Assembly (NCBI GenBank): GCA_030550025.1
Contig: JAUQQC010000001.1
Coordinates: forward strand, 248,001-312,000
Direction of reading: 5' to 3'
Source: Acidobacteriota bacterium
Lineage (GTDB): Bacteria > Acidobacteriota > Blastocatellia > HR10
DNA length: 64,000 bases
Positions 1-6,731 of this stretch are shown here, piece by piece. Position 1 is the first letter of the stretch, and every line of letters starts with the position of its first letter. The notes beneath the pieces are model-generated. The model did not search any database, was not told the DNA's origin, and saw only the letters and a list, made by a program, of their open reading frames with translations. A program made the translations under genes and the position numbers.

Positions 1-1
1 T

Positions 2-205
2 CACGCTCTGCGCGCCTGGGACGAGGGCGCCGATTTCCGAGAGTTGGTGCGCGCCGATCCCGAGATCCGCGCCCGATTGGCCCCTGAGGAGCTCGAGGCC
101 CTCTTTCGCGTGGATCGCGCGCTGCGCCATGTGGATGCGATCTTCCGTCGCGTCTTCGGCGAGGCGGCTGCCGGACCGGAGCGCGAGAGGGAGCGACTTT
201 CATGA
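2..205 (+). CDS. purB: Adenylosuccinate lyase, C-terminal end (partial)
   Basis: The window opens inside this gene and only the last 67 residues are visible. The tail carries the adenylosuccinate lyase C-terminal pattern: L-R-H-V-D-x-I-F-x-R-V-F close to the end, preceded by a W-D-E-G-x-D-F-x-E-L stretch. The enzyme removes fumarate at two steps of purine synthesis (SAICAR to AICAR, adenylosuccinate to AMP). Its TGA overlaps the purS ATG in an ATGA, so translation is probably coupled to purS and purQ. The call rests on a short fragment plus this context, which is typical for purB-purS-purQ order. Confidence 0.85.
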   Translation, partial: HALRAWDEGADFRELVRADPEIRARLAPEELEALFRVDRALRHVDAIFRRVFGEAAAGPERERERLS

Positions 206-456
206 GAGCGACCGTTCACGTCCGATTGAAGAAGAGCGTCCTCGATCCTCAAGGTCAGGCGATCCATCACGCCATCCGGACCTTGGGATACGAGAGCATC
301 CGCGAGATCCGACAAGGGAAGTACTTCGAGATCGAGCTGGAAGATGACGTCTCGCCGGAGCGCGCGCGTGCGCTCTTGGAGCAGCTCGCGCGCGATGTGC
401 TCGCCAATCCCGTGCTCGAAGAATATTGGGTCCAGATCGAGGAGGAATCGGAATGA
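202..456 (+). CDS. purS: Phosphoribosylformylglycinamidine synthase, PurS subunit
   Basis: This 84-residue protein has the usual PurS size and sequence layout: a beta strand of the type R-A-T-V-H-V-R-L-K, a conserved D-P-Q-G, then I-x-x-A-x-x-x-L-G-Y and an I-R-x-G-K-Y motif. PurS bridges the PurL synthetase and the PurQ glutaminase and is needed in organisms with split PurL. It overlaps purB (ATGA) and purQ (ATGA), so the three are co-translated. A purL gene does not follow in the window and must lie elsewhere. Confidence 0.93.
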   Translation: MRATVHVRLKKSVLDPQGQAIHHAIRTLGYESIREIRQGKYFEIELEDDVSPERARALLEQLARDVLANPVLEEYWVQIEEESE

Positions 457-1157
457 AGTTCGGCGTCGTCGTCTTTCCCGGTTCCAATTGCGATCACGAT
501 GCCTATCACGTCATCAGCAAGGTCCTCGGACAACCGGTCGATTTCATCTGGCACGAGCAGACGACGCTCGGCGAGTACGACGCGGTGATTCTGCCCGGCG
601 GGTTCTCCTATGGGGACTATCTGCGGGCGGGAGCGTTAGCCCGCTTCAGCCCCATCATGGGCGCCGTGCGGGAGTTCGCCGCGCGCGGCGGCTTCGTGCT
701 CGGCATCTGCAACGGCTTCCAAATCCTCTGCGAGAGCGGCCTTCTGCCGGGTGCCCTTATGCGGAATCGCGGTCGTCGGTTCCTCTGTCAATTCGTGCAC
801 GTGCGCGTCGAGGCGACCGATACTCCCTTCACGCATCTCTATCGGCCGGGCCAGGTACTCTATCTCCCGATCGCCCATGGGGAAGGGAACTACTACTGCG
901 ATCCGGAGACGCTCGCCGAACTGCGCCGCGAGCATCGCATCGTCTTTCGCTATTGTGATGCCAACGGGCGAGTGACCGAGGCTGCGAATCCCAATGGCTC
1001 GCTCGACAACATCGCGGGCATTTGCAATCGGGAGCGGAACGTCTTGGGGATGATGCCGCATCCCGAACGCGCTGCGGAGGAGATCCTCGGCAGCTCCGAT
1101 GGCCGCGCGCTCTTTCAATCACTCGCGCTCGTGCTGGCGGCGATGGCGCGCGAGTGA
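453..1157 (+). CDS. purQ: Phosphoribosylformylglycinamidine synthase, glutaminase subunit PurQ
   Basis: PurQ hydrolyses glutamine and passes ammonia to PurL in the fourth step of purine synthesis. The protein has 234 residues. The class I glutamine amidotransferase nucleophile lies in G-I-C-N-G-F-Q (Cys86), the early P-G-S-N-C-D-x-D motif is present, and the His/Glu part of the triad sits in M-P-H-P-E-R near the C-terminus. I take the ATG at 453, which overlaps the purS stop (ATGA). A longer in-frame reading from 426 would add nine non-conserved residues. It ends the purine run; the next gene is unrelated. Confidence 0.95.
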   Translation: MKFGVVVFPGSNCDHDAYHVISKVLGQPVDFIWHEQTTLGEYDAVILPGGFSYGDYLRAGALARFSPIMGAVREFAARGGFVLGICNGFQILCESGLLPGALMRNRGRRFLCQFVHVRVEATDTPFTHLYRPGQVLYLPIAHGEGNYYCDPETLAELRREHRIVFRYCDANGRVTEAANPNGSLDNIAGICNRERNVLGMMPHPERAAEEILGSSDGRALFQSLALVLAAMARE

Positions 1158-1176
1158 GCGCGCGCGTCATTGAACC

Positions 1177-2067
1177 ATGGCCGCGCGCTCGATGGAGAGG
1201 ACGAAGCGCCAACCCAAGGGTCGCCCGAAGATCGGACTGGTCCTCGGTGGGGGAGGGGCTAAGGGCTTGGCCCATATCGGCGTCCTGAAGGTTTTGGAAG
1301 AGGCTGCGATCCCTATTGACCTGATCGTCGGGACGAGCGTCGGGGCATTCATCGGAGGGGCCTACGCCAGCGGCGTCTCCATTGAGCGGATGATCGAGAT
1401 GGCGCACCGCATCCGCTGGAGCGACCTCGGGCGATTCCGACCTTCACGACTCGGCCTGCGCGACGGACGTCGCATGGAGGCCTTCATCCGCGCGCATTTT
1501 CCCGTCACGCGTTTTGAGGAGCTTCGGATCCCGCTCGCCGTCGTCGCCACGGAGATCGCGACCGGACAGATGCGCGTCTTCACCACGGGCGATCTCGCCT
1601 TCGCCATCCGTGCCAGTTGCGCCATCCCAGGCTATTTCACTCCCGTCCTTGATGCGGACGGTCGGATGCTCGTGGACGGCGCCGTCGTCGCCAATCTCCC
1701 GACGCTCGTGGCCGTAACGCTCGGAGCCGAGCGCGTGATCGCCGTGGACGTGAACGCGTATCCGATTATGGAGACGCCGCCCCGCAACGCCTTCCAGATT
1801 TACACACAAGCGCTCGCTATCCTCTCTTTCACCGCGCAATCTCACATGGCCGAGCATGCCGATGTGCTCATCTCGCCCGACGTCGCAGCATTCTCTTGGG
1901 ACGAGTTGGAACGCGCCGACGAGCTGATTCGAGCCGGGGAGGAAGCGACCCGCAAGCGCCTGCCCGACTGTCAAGCGTTGCTGCGGCGAAAGCGCGAGGG
2001 CTTCTTCCGGCGACTCCGCCAAGCGCTGCTCATCGCGCGTCATCGCGCCGTCCCGTTGCGGCGATGA
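1177..2067 (+). CDS. Patatin-like phospholipase (RssA/YchK-type)
   Basis: A 296-residue patatin-family serine hydrolase. It shows the glycine-rich oxyanion loop G-G-G-G-A-K-G (residues 24-30), the nucleophile elbow G-T-S-V-G (Ser54) and the catalytic D-G-A (Asp167). These give the Ser-Asp dyad of bacterial patatins, which act as lipid acyl hydrolases. No signal peptide or membrane segment is visible, so it is probably cytoplasmic or peripheral. The C-terminal third is Arg-rich and not recognised. It begins 19 nt after purQ and could be read from the same message. Its physiological substrate cannot be told from the sequence. Confidence 0.88.
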   Translation: MAARSMERTKRQPKGRPKIGLVLGGGGAKGLAHIGVLKVLEEAAIPIDLIVGTSVGAFIGGAYASGVSIERMIEMAHRIRWSDLGRFRPSRLGLRDGRRMEAFIRAHFPVTRFEELRIPLAVVATEIATGQMRVFTTGDLAFAIRASCAIPGYFTPVLDADGRMLVDGAVVANLPTLVAVTLGAERVIAVDVNAYPIMETPPRNAFQIYTQALAILSFTAQSHMAEHADVLISPDVAAFSWDELERADELIRAGEEATRKRLPDCQALLRRKREGFFRRLRQALLIARHRAVPLRR

Positions 2068-2125
2068 GGGGGAGCGTCCGCTTGCCTCTCTCGCGTCGGC
2101 TGTAATATATTGACCGGGGCGGACG

Positions 2126-2389
2126 ATGCGGATCAAGCGGGCGGATGTGATCTTTGCTGGATTCGTCTTGAGTGTCATCCTTTTCCTCGTGTTTCTCTCC
2201 ACAAGACCACGTGTTGCCCCCTCTCCCTTGCCGCGAGATGATGCGCATCACGCGGCGCGAACTCGATCGGAGTGTCTGGCGTGCCATGATCCGGAGGATC
2301 CGGCAGCGCCCCGTCCGCTGCGTCCGTCCCATCCGCAAAAATGGCGAGATGCGGCATTCGCGTGTACGAATTGTCATTCACGCGAGTGA
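2126..2389 (+). CDS. Small membrane-anchored protein with two CxxCH haem-binding motifs
   Basis: An 87-residue protein with an N-terminal hydrophobic anchor (about residues 9-25), then a short periplasmic part holding two c-type haem motifs, C-L-A-C-H and C-T-N-C-H, about 40 residues apart. The second lies only five residues from the C-terminus. This is the layout of a very small dihaem cytochrome of the multihaem/NapC-NrfH type, so electron transfer at the outer face of the inner membrane is likely. An AT-rich -10-like element sits at 2103-2111, giving a very short leader. I do not recognise a named family. Confidence 0.7.
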   Translation: MRIKRADVIFAGFVLSVILFLVFLSTRPRVAPSPLPRDDAHHAARTRSECLACHDPEDPAAPRPLRPSHPQKWRDAAFACTNCHSRE

Positions 2390-2416
2390 AGTCCTGAAGT
2401 CCAAGGAGGGAGAGCT

Positions 2417-3997
2417 ATGGCGAAAGCGAAACCAGCGATCGCTCGAACGAAAACGGCGAAGGGGGCGCCGGCGATTCGGACGGCGGCCGCTCCTCGCTTC
2501 TCCAACTACATCAATGGGGAGTGGGTTCCTTCGGTCACCGGGGAATATTTCGAGAACCGGAATCCGGCCGACACGCGCGACCTCATCGGTCTCTTCCCGA
2601 AGTCGAACGCCGAGGATGTGGCGCGCGCCGTGGCGGCCGCGCGCGAAGCGTACGAGAAGTGGCGATTGGTCCCCGCGCCCAAGCGGGCGGAGATCATGTT
2701 CCGCCTGGGGGAGATTCTGATCCGACGCAAGGAGACCTTCGCGCGCGAGATGACGCGCGAGATGGGGAAGATCCTCAAAGAATCGCGCGGGGATGTGCAG
2801 GAGGCCATTGACATCTGCTATTTCACAGCCGGCGAAGGGCGTCGCCTTTACGGGCAGACGACACCTTCCGAACTGCCGAACAAATTCGCCATGTCCGTAC
2901 GCATGCCCGTCGGCGTGTGCGCGATCATCACCCCGTGGAACTTCCCCATGGCGATCCCCGCCTGGAAGCTCATGCCCGCGATCCTCTGCGGCAATACGGT
3001 GGTGATGAAACCGGCCACGGACACCCCCCTGTCGGTCTACAACCTCGTGAAAGCGTGCGAGGAAGCCGGCGTCCCCCCCGGCGTCGTCAATCTCGTGACC
3101 GGTTCGGGATCGAGCGTGGGCACGCCGCTCATGACCCATCCCGATGTGCGCTTGGTCTCCTTCACGGGCTCGACCGAAGTGGGCCGGAAAGTCTCCGAGG
3201 CGTGTGCCCCCTCCTTCAAGAAGTGCAACCTGGAGATGGGGGGGAAGAACGTCATCATCGTCATGGACGACGCCAATCTAGATCTGGCCGTGGATGGCGC
3301 TATCTGGGGCGGATTCGGCACGAGCGGACAACGCTGTACGGCCTCCAGCCGCATCGTCGTGCACAAGAAGGTCTACAAGAAGTTCCTCACGCAATTCGTC
3401 GAGCGGGCGCGCGCCCTGCGCGTCGGCAATGGGCTGGATGAGCGTACCGAGATGGGGCCGATCATCAACGAAGCCCAGGTGCAGTCCATCCTCCACTACA
3501 TTGAGATCGGGAAGAATCAAGATCGTGCCAAGCTCATGTGCGGCGGAAATCGGCTGACGCATGGGGAGTACGCTTATGGATACTTCATCGAGCCCACCGT
3601 CTTCGCCGATTGCCACCCGGATATGGTCATCTGCCAGGAGGAGATTTTCGGGCCCGTCGTCTCCGTGATCCCCTGCAACTCCTTGGAAGAGGCCATCCAG
3701 ATCGGTAACAACGTGCGCTACGGGCTCTCTTCGGCCATCTATACGCAGGACATCAACAAGGCGTTCATCGCCATGCGCGAGATGTACACGGGGATCTTCT
3801 ACGTGAACGCGCCCACGATCGGTGCCGAGACGCATCTGCCATTTGGGGGGACGAAGGAGACCGGGAATGGGCATCGCGAGGCGGGTGTGCAAGCGCTCGA
3901 GCTGTTCACCGAATGGAAAGCCGTCTATATTGACTACAGCGGCCGATTGCAGCGGGCGCAAATTGACACGGCCGAATTGAGCGCGATCCCGTCCTGA
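2417..3997 (+). CDS. NAD(P)-dependent aldehyde dehydrogenase
   Basis: A 526-residue aldehyde dehydrogenase, slightly longer than usual because of an Ala/Lys-rich N-terminal extension of about 25 residues. The landmarks are present: N-F-P-M-A in the coenzyme-binding region, F-T-G-S-T-E-V-G, the general-base Glu in L-E-M-G-G-K-N, and the catalytic Cys307 in G-Q-R-C-T-A. E-E-I-F-G-P-V and P-F-G-G-T-K follow. It oxidises an aldehyde to the acid; the exact substrate is open (succinate-semialdehyde and aminoadipate-semialdehyde dehydrogenases look similar). A clear AAGGAGGGAG site precedes the ATG. Alanine dehydrogenase follows after 97 nt, suggesting amino acid catabolism. Confidence 0.93.
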   Translation: MAKAKPAIARTKTAKGAPAIRTAAAPRFSNYINGEWVPSVTGEYFENRNPADTRDLIGLFPKSNAEDVARAVAAAREAYEKWRLVPAPKRAEIMFRLGEILIRRKETFAREMTREMGKILKESRGDVQEAIDICYFTAGEGRRLYGQTTPSELPNKFAMSVRMPVGVCAIITPWNFPMAIPAWKLMPAILCGNTVVMKPATDTPLSVYNLVKACEEAGVPPGVVNLVTGSGSSVGTPLMTHPDVRLVSFTGSTEVGRKVSEACAPSFKKCNLEMGGKNVIIVMDDANLDLAVDGAIWGGFGTSGQRCTASSRIVVHKKVYKKFLTQFVERARALRVGNGLDERTEMGPIINEAQVQSILHYIEIGKNQDRAKLMCGGNRLTHGEYAYGYFIEPTVFADCHPDMVICQEEIFGPVVSVIPCNSLEEAIQIGNNVRYGLSSAIYTQDINKAFIAMREMYTGIFYVNAPTIGAETHLPFGGTKETGNGHREAGVQALELFTEWKAVYIDYSGRLQRAQIDTAELSAIPS

Positions 3998-4014
3998 TGC
4001 GATCGCGCGAGATC

Positions 4015-4073
4015 CCGCCGAGGGGAGCACCAGACGATCCGCAGATATGCGGGTCTGAAGCCTCCCCCGGCGG
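4015..4073 (+). promoter_or_regulatory. Long bulged hairpin between the aldehyde and alanine dehydrogenase genes
   Basis: The 59 nt fold into one extended stem. CCGCCG pairs with CGGCGG, an A bulges at 4021, and GGGGAG (4022-4027) pairs with CTCCCC (4062-4067). An inner stem AGAC plus CCGC (4032-4042) pairs with GCGG plus GTCT (4049-4056). No U-run follows, and the alanine dehydrogenase ribosome-binding site begins only about 10 nt later. It may be a terminator for the upstream gene, an mRNA-stability element or a cis-regulatory leader of ald. Confidence 0.55.
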
Positions 4074-4094
4074 GCGCATCATGAGGAGGCGCTC

Positions 4095-5210
4095 ATGATC
4101 ATCGGCGTTCCGAAGGAGCTCAAGCCGGATGAGTATCGCGTCGGCCTCGTCCCGGCCGGCGTGAAGGCGCTCTGTGAGGAAGGGCATACGGTCTACATCG
4201 AGGCTGGCGCTGGAGAAGGTAGCGGCATCTCCGATCAAGAGTACGAGGATGCGGGGGCACATATTCTGGAAGACCCAGCCGAAGTCTGGGCGCGCGCCGA
4301 TCTGATCATCAAAGTGAAAGAGCCGATCCCAGTCGAGTACGAGCGCTTGCGGGAGGGACAGATCCTCTTCACCTATTTGCATCTGGCGCCCGCTCCGGAG
4401 TTGACGCGCGAGTTGCTTCGACGCAAGGTCACCGGGATCGCTTATGAGACGATCACCGATAACGATGGGCGGTTGCCGCTCCTCACCCCTATGAGCGAGG
4501 TAGCCGGTCGCATGGCCGTGCAGGTCGGCGCGACCTATTTGCAGAAGATCCACGGCGGGCGCGGCGTTTTGCTGGGCGGCGTCCCTGGCGTTCTGCCGGC
4601 GAAGGTCGTCATCCTGGGCGCGGGCGTCGTCGGCACCAACGCCACACGCATCGCCGTCGGCATGGGCGCGCAAGTGACCGTCATTGACCGAAACCTCGAC
4701 CGGCTTCGATACCTCGACGATATCTTCGGGAGCCAGATTCGCACGCTCGTCTCGAACACGTACAACATCTGGAACGCCATCGAGAACGCGGATCTGGTCA
4801 TCTGCGGCGTCCTGATCCCGGGAGCCGCCGCACCGAAACTCATCACTCGCGAGATGCTCTCCTGCATGCACAAGGGAGCCGTCATCGTGGATGTCTCCGT
4901 GGATCAGGGCGGATGCGTCGAGACCTCGCGCCCGACAACGCACAGCGATCCCGTCTTCTTCGTGGACGACGTCTTACATTATTGCGTCACGAATATGCCC
5001 GGCGCCGTCCCGCGCACGTCCACATTCGCGTTGACGAACGTGACGCTCCCGTATGCCTTGAAGCTCGCCTCGCTCGGGTTCCAGGCCGCTATTCGTTCTG
5101 ATCCGGGTTTGCGAATGGGCGTCAACACGTACCGAGGATACGTCACCCATCCGGCTGTCGCCGAATCCCAGGGGTTGGAGTATACGCCCCTTGAGGAGAT
5201 CGGATTTTGA
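4095..5210 (+). CDS. ald: Alanine dehydrogenase
   Basis: A 371-residue protein of the usual alanine dehydrogenase length, with no interruption. It begins with the family start M-I-I-G-V-P-K-E. The substrate-binding Lys and His lie in I-K-V-K-E-P and Y-L-H-L-A, the nucleotide-binding loop is G-A-G-V-V-G-T-N, and [11 protein letters not shown] is diagnostic. The enzyme reversibly deaminates L-alanine to pyruvate and ammonia with NAD. A GAGGAGG ribosome-binding site sits 5 nt before the ATG. Its place after an aldehyde dehydrogenase suggests use of amino acids as carbon and nitrogen sources. Confidence 0.96.
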   Translation: MIIGVPKELKPDEYRVGLVPAGVKALCEEGHTVYIEAGAGEGSGISDQEYEDAGAHILEDPAEVWARADLIIKVKEPIPVEYERLREGQILFTYLHLAPAPELTRELLRRKVTGIAYETITDNDGRLPLLTPMSEVAGRMAVQVGATYLQKIHGGRGVLLGGVPGVLPAKVVILGAGVVGTNATRIAVGMGAQVTVIDRNLDRLRYLDDIFGSQIRTLVSNTYNIWNAIENADLVICGVLIPGAAAPKLITREMLSCMHKGAVIVDVSVDQGGCVETSRPTTHSDPVFFVDDVLHYCVTNMPGAVPRTSTFALTNVTLPYALKLASLGFQAAIRSDPGLRMGVNTYRGYVTHPAVAESQGLEYTPLEEIGF

Positions 5211-5270
5211 TCGGCGCGAGGCGGCGGAGCCCATTGAGCGATCCATATGTGAGTTGGAGGGGGTGAACGT

Positions 5271-5912
5271 ATGTGGAAGAATTCGCTCAGCCGTGTCTTA
5301 TGTATCGCGTTGGGAACTGTCATGGTGAGTTCCCTCACGATTTGGTCTCAGGAGGTCCCTTCGGTGAAACGGTTTCGGGGAGGCGGTCGGTTGTTCTTCA
5401 AACGCGTGGAAGTCGGTGCTTCGAAAGTGATTCGCCTCTCCTTTGAAGGAATGGCTGAGGAGGATCTCATCGTCATTCGGAGCCGTGGAAGGGAGATGCA
5501 AATCGTTGGAGGCGTTTATCACGGTCCGCGCATTCGACGCGGAGCGCTGACACCGAACGCCCCTCTTGAGTCTCTCTTCCCTCTGCAGTACGCCCCCTTG
5601 CCGGAAGAGGTGGTACACGTGAATGGGACTCAGGTGGAATTCAAACGTCCGGCTACGTTGTCGGGAATCGTCTTCTTCGACATTTCGGTGCCGGAAAGGG
5701 CTCGGGTACATCTGGTGGTCAATGGTCGTTCGCTTCTCGATGCCCAGGTAAGTGAGCTTGCGTTCTCCAAAGGCCAATTGGGCATTGGATCAAAGGGAGT
5801 GCCGGAGACGATGTGGCGAGCGGCATTTCCCGAAACGTCCGAAGTCGTTCCGCTGGCGGCGCCAGGGGAATATGCCGTGGCCTTTCACCGATTGACGGTG
5901 CGTAAACGGTGA
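5271..5912 (+). CDS. Secreted protein of unknown function
   Basis: A 213-residue protein with a probable signal peptide (cleavage near residue 26, after S-L-T-I-W-S-Q). The mature part is predicted to be mainly beta strand and contains no catalytic motif I can name. GGAGGGGGTGAACGT precedes the ATG. Its stop overlaps the GTG of the next small gene in a GTGA, and that gene encodes a TonB C-terminal-like fold. The two together have the size and order of one TonB-like periplasmic protein and may be a natural split or a sequence frameshift. Confidence 0.6.
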   Translation: MWKNSLSRVLCIALGTVMVSSLTIWSQEVPSVKRFRGGGRLFFKRVEVGASKVIRLSFEGMAEEDLIVIRSRGREMQIVGGVYHGPRIRRGALTPNAPLESLFPLQYAPLPEEVVHVNGTQVEFKRPATLSGIVFFDISVPERARVHLVVNGRSLLDAQVSELAFSKGQLGIGSKGVPETMWRAAFPETSEVVPLAAPGEYAVAFHRLTVRKR

Positions 5913-6109
5913 ATCCAGAGGTCGCACCGGGGGAGATGGTGCACGCAATCCTCGTGATTGATGAGAACGGGCGCGTCGTCCGCGTTTTCGCTTTCGCCAA
6001 CGGTCAGCGCGATGTGCGAACCGAACAGCAATTGCAGCAGTGGGAGTTCGAGCCTTTCATCGTCAAAGGCGAGGCGGTTCGAGTCGTCACGACGCTCACG
6101 ATCCGATAG
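5909..6109 (+). CDS. TonB C-terminal-like small protein, coupled to the gene before it
   Basis: The 66-residue product resembles a TonB C-terminal domain: a strand ending in I-D-E-N-G-R-V, then a helix ending Q-Q-W-E-F-E-P-F, then G-E-A-V-R-V-V-T-T-L-T-I. This matches the V-D-x-x-G-x-V ... W-x-F-x-P ... G-x-P-V pattern of energy transducers. It lacks its own signal peptide or membrane anchor. The GTG start overlaps the stop of the upstream secreted protein, so it is either translationally coupled or the frameshifted C-terminus of that protein. As an isolated cytoplasmic peptide it would make little sense. Confidence 0.5.
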   Translation: MNPEVAPGEMVHAILVIDENGRVVRVFAFANGQRDVRTEQQLQQWEFEPFIVKGEAVRVVTTLTIR

Positions 6110-6682
6110 CGTGGCTCCGATCCACACAAGGCCACCGGCTACGGAGAAAGCTCATCAGACTACCGTCCCATACCTGCTTTTGCCACCGGGTGAGCTTTCC
6201 CGTCACTTCCGCCTTTTGATTGAGGAAGGTCGTCAACCCGTCGTTCAACCGGTGGGTCCGGGCGCACAGACGGAGAAAGAAGAGTCGCATCGAGCGGCTC
6301 GGCTTTAAGGTCCTGAAGCCGCTGAAGCAGAGCAAGAGGCGCTTCCTGGATACAGGCAACTCCCCGTTGAGAACATCCTGGACGAGGGAATCAATCCATA
6401 GGCAGCATAAGATGCGGCGTTCTCAAAGGCAGCCGTTGAGCGATAAGGCTTGGGCGGTGCCTCAGCCTTTCACCGACGTCCTTCATCTCTTCTCGCGAGA
6501 TGGAGCACACGTGCGCTCGATTCCCGTGCGCGATCTCGGTCCCTTGAAAGCCGTGGGGTGGGACGAATTCCTCTGCTTCGTGCGGAGCGTCGGGATGGCG
6601 GGAGGGACTCGGACAGAAGTCGTTAAGGCGACTCTTCGCAGAGCTTGCGCGCGTCAGGATGGGTCCATCCCTGCGGGATCTC
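6110..6682. other. Non-coding or decayed stretch, 573 nt
   Basis: No gene here is convincing. An open frame on the plus strand (6220-6696, 158 codons) has no ribosome-binding site, odd composition and no recognised motif. On the minus strand a shorter frame (6096-6359) contains a basic, helix-rich segment loosely resembling a transposase fragment, but I cannot name a family. The stretch separates the TonB-like genes from the convergent TonB-dependent receptor and may be a decayed gene. Confidence 0.4.
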
Positions 6683-6725
6683 GGGCATCGCCCTGAGCGG
6701 GCCATTCGCGCCCAGGGCGATGCCC
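6683..6725 (-). terminator. Perfect 13-bp inverted repeat after the TonB-dependent receptor
   Basis: GGGCATCGCCCTG at 6683-6695 is exactly complementary to CAGGGCGATGCCC at 6713-6725, with a 17-nt loop that can pair further. It lies 6 nt beyond the receptor stop codon. No U-run follows, so it would be a Rho-assisted or mRNA 3'-end-stabilising hairpin rather than a classical intrinsic terminator. Confidence 0.6.
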
Positions 6726-6731
6726 TTCAGG

